Part shown: positions 40,433 to 43,789 of the stretch, one piece after another
How positions within the stretch are numbered: the stretch's first letter is position 1
Layout of the letters: every line of letters begins with the position of its first letter
Assembly: GCA_034434835.1 (NCBI GenBank)
Contig: DAOTXX010000103.1
Coordinates: 1-43,789 of the forward strand
Length of the DNA stretch: 43,789 nucleotides
From: JBGLNJ01 sp034434835
Lineage (GTDB): Bacteria; Chloroflexota; Anaerolineae; Fen-1058
Reading direction: 5' to 3'
Position numbers and translations under genes: made by a program
The notes under the pieces: generated by a model
The model's database searches: none
What the model was told of the DNA's origin: nothing
Seen by the model: only the letters and a program-made list of their open reading frames with translations

Positions 40433-42916
40433 TTATCTGGCGGGCAGGACATACACTTTGATCGGCAGCACGACGCTATCGCCAGCGGGGTTTCCATTCG
40501 CATCATACACGGGCGCGCGGACGCCATCGGCCAGGGTGTACAGCCCGACACGGATTTCGTACTCGCCCGGCGGCGCATCGGGTCGCACGCGAACGATGCT
40601 TTCGGGCGTCCGATAGTCATCCCACACGTACTTGTCGAGCGGCCAGCGCGTCGTGGGAAAATCGCCCGGGTTGAGTTTATCTCGCAAAGGCTGCCCCCAC
40701 AGTTGTTGATTGACCAGATGCACAAACACCTGATAATTCTTAGGCACAGGCGCCGTCGCCTTCCAGTAGAGCGTAATCGGAAACGAACCACCTGCGCGCA
40801 CCTCGCGCTGGGGCAAATCAAAACCCAACAATGTGATGACGTGCGCCAGATCAGAAGGCGTGGCTTGCGGGTCAATCTTGGATTGCGCCACCCATGCCTG
40901 CCCCGGCGGCGAAGTTACACGGAAACAATTCTCGCACTGATCCACGGCTCCGATCTTGATCGCGGCAAAGACGATCACCACGCCAAGAGCCAGCCAAAGA
41001 TATTGGGTATTAGGTATTGGACGCTTTGCGCGGAGATTAGGGATCGGGACTGTTTCTTGTTTCCTTCGAGCGCCCCTTGCAACCTGCCTGATCACAAACC
41101 AGGCAAGAACCAGCAAGGTTGTCATGCTGACAAGCGCGCCAACGGTGCGCGGCAACGTCGAGCCGAATTCAATGCACACCTCATGCGCCCCAGCAGGAAC
41201 GGGGAACGTGATGAACCCGTGCGGGTCGCTGGGCGTGACGGGCACCGGTTGACCATCCACCGTCGCATACCAGCCGGGAAAGTCAAACGTCAACACGCGC
41301 GCGGTGAACGGCTCCGGGCTGGTCACCGTAAACCGATCGCGCGTTGGACCATGCTCAAGAACGACTAGCGTCGCGTCCTGTGGCAGTGACGTGTGATCAA
41401 ACTTGTCCACCATGCTGCGCTCATACGACGCGATCAGGTCGGCGTTGGCGGGCGGGTGCGATTTGACCGTAGACGGGACGAAATCGCCGGTCGAAGTCGT
41501 GCCGAGCCACCACCCCTCCAGCTCAACACCAATCACGCCACGTGGCGACGTGGGCCATTCTTCGCCGCTCCACATCGGTGGGTACATGGTCGGCAGCGCC
41601 AGCGCCAGAATTGCCAACAACGCAGCCACCGCAACTCCCTCGCTCAGCCATTGGGGCTTGAATAGGTATTGGGTATTGGGTATGGCTGCGGCCGCACAAA
41701 TGGCAAGAGTCGCCGCCACAGGCCCGAGCAACCGCCAGGGGAACTGGATGAACGACATCAAAGGGACGTGTTCCCAAATGAACGTTGAAGGCGAGAGCAT
41801 CAAAAAGATCAGGAACGCAGAACACAAAGCAAAGAATAGCAACAGACGATCGGCGCCCGTAGTGACGACTTCAGTCGTCAGCAGACGATCAGTGTTCCTA
41901 GTATCGGCTTCAGCCGTTGTGACGTGGCCCCGGCTCCTACGACGTGCGAGAACGGCGAGGAGGCCCAGCAACGCAAGCACCCACTGTGCCAGCCCCAGGC
42001 TGCGGATGTATTTGAGCGAGGTCGCTCCCAGGTCGAGCGTGGGCGAGGCAGCGAACAGATCGCGCCAGGCGACAAAGTGATTGTGAAAGTCAAACTGCCC
42101 CGGCCCGACGACGCTCAGATGCACAGCATTGCGTTCAAAGACAAACGGCAACCAGTAGATCGCGGCAAGGCCCAAGACAAATGTCAAATTCCAAATTTCA
42201 AGTTTCAAAAGGGAACGAGCAAAGCGCACAGATACAAGTTGCCAGACGAGCCAGGCGATGAGGAGCACGCTCAAGAGGAGGGCCATCAGCGCATGCGTCA
42301 TGATCAGCGCGGCCCACATCAAGACGCCCAACAATGTCCGCATTGAAGATTGAGAATTGAGAATCGAAATTTGAAACGTCCACAGCAGCCACGGGAACAA
42401 CACCAGCGCAAAGAACTCGGCCAAGTCGCCGCGCATGTGCGGGTCAATGAACAGGATGTAAGGTGAAAAGACATAAGCCGCAGCCGCGACGATGCCCGCA
42501 CGCTCGCCCCAGTTGGAACGGACAAAGACATACATTCCCGCCGCTGCGCTAAGCAAGCCGAGTACGAACAAGGCTTTGACGGCATTGACCACATCCAGTC
42601 CGAACAGCACCAGCAGGTTAGCGAGGTAATACGTCAGTGGGGAATAGTAATTAAAGATGGGATAGCCGTAACCGTACCATAGGTCGGGCGCCCAACGGAC
42701 ATAGCCCGCGCCTCCGCGCAACGCTTCACCGAGCTGTGCCGCGCGAAAGACATGCAGTTCGGCGTCCGTGTGGCGCGGCAGGCCGGGTCGCGTCAGGAAC
42801 GGCCAGGCTGCAAGCGCGGTCAATGCCAGGAGAACGACCAGCGCCAGAAGGACATGCGGTATTGGGTATCGGGTATCGGTGCGAGATTGAATAAGCGCTC
42901 CTGAAATCCCCATCAC
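40433..42916 (-). CDS. Large PTPS-related membrane protein, glycosyltransferase-like
   Basis: 827 residues with about 13 membrane helices, a periplasmic-type domain around residues 440-590, another helix near 600-615, a short helix near 640-660, and a C-terminal beta domain. The N-terminal DAELHVFRAAQLGEALRGGAGYVRWAPDLWYGYGYPIFNYYSPLTYY matches the 6-pyruvoyl-tetrahydropterin synthase-related membrane family (GT-C-like); acidic residues after helix 1 are the expected catalytic site. Likely an envelope glycosyl transfer enzyme. At least five loops are encoded by period-7 repeats and one by a palindromic repeat with direct repeats (41843-41941). Its ATG overlaps the stop of the DUF952 gene (ATGA). 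Confidence 0.82.
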   Translation of the reverse strand: MMGISGALIQSRTDTRYPIPHVLLALVVLLALTALAAWPFLTRPGLPRHTDAELHVFRAAQLGEALRGGAGYVRWAPDLWYGYGYPIFNYYSPLTYYLANLLVLFGLDVVNAVKALFVLGLLSAAAGMYVFVRSNWGERAGIVAAAAYVFSPYILFIDPHMRGDLAEFFALVLFPWLLWTFQISILNSQSSMRTLLGVLMWAALIMTHALMALLLSVLLIAWLVWQLVSVRFARSLLKLEIWNLTFVLGLAAIYWLPFVFERNAVHLSVVGPGQFDFHNHFVAWRDLFAASPTLDLGATSLKYIRSLGLAQWVLALLGLLAVLARRRSRGHVTTAEADTRNTDRLLTTEVVTTGADRLLLFFALCSAFLIFLMLSPSTFIWEHVPLMSFIQFPWRLLGPVAATLAICAAAAIPNTQYLFKPQWLSEGVAVAALLAILALALPTMYPPMWSGEEWPTSPRGVIGVELEGWWLGTTSTGDFVPSTVKSHPPANADLIASYERSMVDKFDHTSLPQDATLVVLEHGPTRDRFTVTSPEPFTARVLTFDFPGWYATVDGQPVPVTPSDPHGFITFPVPAGAHEVCIEFGSTLPRTVGALVSMTTLLVLAWFVIRQVARGARRKQETVPIPNLRAKRPIPNTQYLWLALGVVIVFAAIKIGAVDQCENCFRVTSPPGQAWVAQSKIDPQATPSDLAHVITLLGFDLPQREVRAGGSFPITLYWKATAPVPKNYQVFVHLVNQQLWGQPLRDKLNPGDFPTTRWPLDKYVWDDYRTPESIVRVRPDAPPGEYEIRVGLYTLADGVRAPVYDANGNPAGDSVVLPIKVYVLPAR
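41843..41941. repeat. Palindromic repeat inserted in frame in the membrane-protein gene
   Basis: TGACGACT/AGTCGTCA (41863-41880) and CGGCT/AGCCG (41905-41916) hairpins with 2-nt TC tips, framed by CGTAG (41858-41862) and CTACG (41937-41941). The direct repeat CAGACGATC occurs at 41843-41851 and 41882-41890, exactly 39 nt apart. It has the same two-hairpin, outer-stem architecture as the MITE. It encodes a polar loop (TTAEADTRNTDRLLTTEVVT). Confidence 0.65.
42345..42372. repeat. Period-7 repeats within the membrane-protein gene
   Basis: GAAGATT, GAGAATT, GAGAATC, GAAATTT in tandem, encoding FQISILNSQSS. Other in-gene period-7 tracts lie at 41007-41020, 41665-41685 and 42858-42878 (GGTATTG-type units). 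Confidence 0.8.
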
Positions 42917-43617
42917 TTGCGTTTGCGCGTGACGGACTTTGAGCGCGGCGGCTGGGCAGCCTTTTTGAGTTTTGAAATTTGAAATTTAAGATTCGAGATT
43001 TCGGCTTCCAGTTGAGTCACGCGCGCTTCTAACGTGAGCATGGGCGACCCGGCCTGAACCGACGTGACCGGCGCAACCGCGGCAGCCGTTTGAGCAGGTT
43101 GCGCGACGGCAGGCGTCGGAGGTGTTTGCAAAGCTGCGATGGCGCGCTCGAGTTGGGCGATCCGCTCCATCGTCCGCGCACGCAATTCGGCGGACTCGGC
43201 CAAGAGTTGCTCGACGCGCGCCTGCGATAGCCATGCTTCGGTCATCATCGCTTGATCCGCCGCCGCGTCCGGCTCGCCGATCGGCAAGAACGTGCCATCC
43301 GCGCGCCGTCCCATCGCCACAACCCGAACGATAGCATCACGGTTCAGCGGGCCATAGATGTGCGGGAATAGGATACCGCCAACGTTGTCGTACTTGACCG
43401 GCGACGTGACCTTGCGTTCGTCAATCACTAGCAGCAAGAAATCACCCGGGATGCGGCGATAGACCGTGTCGGCCACGAGCAACAGGCGCTCCTCACCCTT
43501 GGTACAGTGAATGAACCCGTCGCGATCAAACTCGCGTGGCAGATAAGGCTGGTCAGCCGGCAGGTTGTTGAAATAGTCCGCCGGTGTGAGATGATAGATG
43601 ATATACTCTGGTTCCAT
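42913..43617 (-). CDS. DUF952 protein with C-terminal coiled-coil tail
   Basis: 234 residues. Residues 1-105 are a DUF952 domain: IYHLTPADYF, LPREFDRDGFIHCTKGEERLLLVADTVYR, LLLVIDERKV and LFPHIYGPLNRDAIVRV. The domain is structurally close to ADP-ribosyltransferase-like folds, but its function is unknown. An unusual extension follows: a helical region, an Ala/Pro/Thr-rich linker and a coiled coil (LEARVTQLEAEISNLKFQIS) partly encoded by 7-mers, then a basic tail. ATGA overlap with the large membrane-protein gene suggests a joint operon. Confidence 0.85.
   Translation of the reverse strand: MEPEYIIYHLTPADYFNNLPADQPYLPREFDRDGFIHCTKGEERLLLVADTVYRRIPGDFLLLVIDERKVTSPVKYDNVGGILFPHIYGPLNRDAIVRVVAMGRRADGTFLPIGEPDAAADQAMMTEAWLSQARVEQLLAESAELRARTMERIAQLERAIAALQTPPTPAVAQPAQTAAAVAPVTSVQAGSPMLTLEARVTQLEAEISNLKFQISKLKKAAQPPRSKSVTRKRK
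42967..43001. repeat. Five 7-mers encoding the coiled-coil tail
   Basis: GAGTTTT, GAAATTT, GAAATTT, AAGATTC, GAGATTT in tandem; the minus-strand reading gives ISNLKFQISKLK. Confidence 0.88.
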
Positions 43618-43639
43618 TTGCCTCTCCTTCTGGGCAACG

Positions 43640-43667
43640 GGTATTTGGTATTAGGTCATTGGTCACA
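43640..43667. repeat. Four GGTATTN 7-mers upstream of the DUF952 gene
   Basis: GGTATTT, GGTATTA, GGTCATT, GGTCACA in tandem in the gap 43618-43736; the same word family occurs inside the adjacent membrane-protein gene. Confidence 0.8.
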
Positions 43668-43700
43668 AGTTAAGGTTTTCGCTCAGATGTCAAGGGGCGT

Positions 43701-43729
43701 TTGGCTTCTTTCGCCTCATGCGGTAAGAT
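43701..43729 (+). promoter_or_regulatory. Putative promoter of the truncated last gene
   Basis: TTGGCT (43701-43706), 17-bp spacer, TAAGAT (43724-43729). Seven bases then lead directly to the ATG at 43737, predicting another leaderless transcript. Confidence 0.45.
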
Positions 43730-43736
43730 AGGCAGT

Positions 43737-43789
43737 ATGAGCAAAAAGACCCAAAACACTCGGAAAAAGAGCACGGTGCGGCACACCCG
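43737..43789 (+). CDS. 5' end of a gene running off the window
   Basis: Only 17 codons are visible, starting MSKKTQNTRKKSTVRHT; strongly basic. No function can be assigned from this fragment. Confidence 0.45.
   Translation, partial: MSKKTQNTRKKSTVRHT

Overview
The window reads as a chromosomal segment of an uncultured Chloroflexota-like bacterium (inference from protein flavour: LipM-type octanoyltransferase, PTPS-related membrane glycosyltransferases, many multi-domain two-component proteins, a complete 14-gene nuo operon with separate nuoC and nuoD). It is GC-rich, densely coding, and has no rRNA, tRNA, CRISPR array or phage genes that I can see.

Layout. 1-10.5 kb: signalling and small metabolic genes (HTH-receiver protein, hybrid histidine kinase, SpoIIE-type phosphatase, YjbQ, 7TM-PAS histidine kinase, LiaF-like membrane protein, DUF503/YlxP, LipM), flanked by two inverted copies of a 92-bp MITE-like element, each with its own 9-10 bp target-site duplication. 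11.3-31.7 kb (minus strand): the complex I operon in canonical order nuoABCDEFGHIJKLMN. It is interrupted, always on the same strand, by non-respiratory cargo: a GNAT acetyltransferase, a 39-codon ORF and a BrnT/BrnA-type toxin-antitoxin pair between nuoE and nuoF; an AbiEii-type nucleotidyltransferase, a small partner and a TPR-like protein between nuoF and nuoG; a zinc-ribbon protein between nuoG and nuoH; and an MNT/HepT pair between nuoK and nuoL, joined by ATGA overlaps both internally and to nuoL. 31.8-38.6 kb: creatininase-like hydrolase, thioesterase, HAD phosphatase, ROK kinase, GmhA-like SIS protein, a NarL-type response regulator with its PAS-GAF kinase, and a divergent PspC protein. 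38.6-43.8 kb: a LeuA-family protein whose catalytic residues are nearly all replaced, a large membrane glycosyltransferase-like protein, a DUF952 protein with a coiled-coil tail, and the start of a gene running off the end.

Two themes stand out. First, the nuo operon has taken up at least three unrelated toxin-antitoxin-type modules without losing its tight gene coupling. Second, spacers and protein loops throughout the window carry degenerate tandem repeats with different core words but always a 7-nt period. Inside genes these translate into seven-residue-periodic, coiled-coil-like inserts. The strongest single-protein oddity is the LeuA homologue lacking the Asp-Arg-Glu motif that names the DRE-TIM superfamily.
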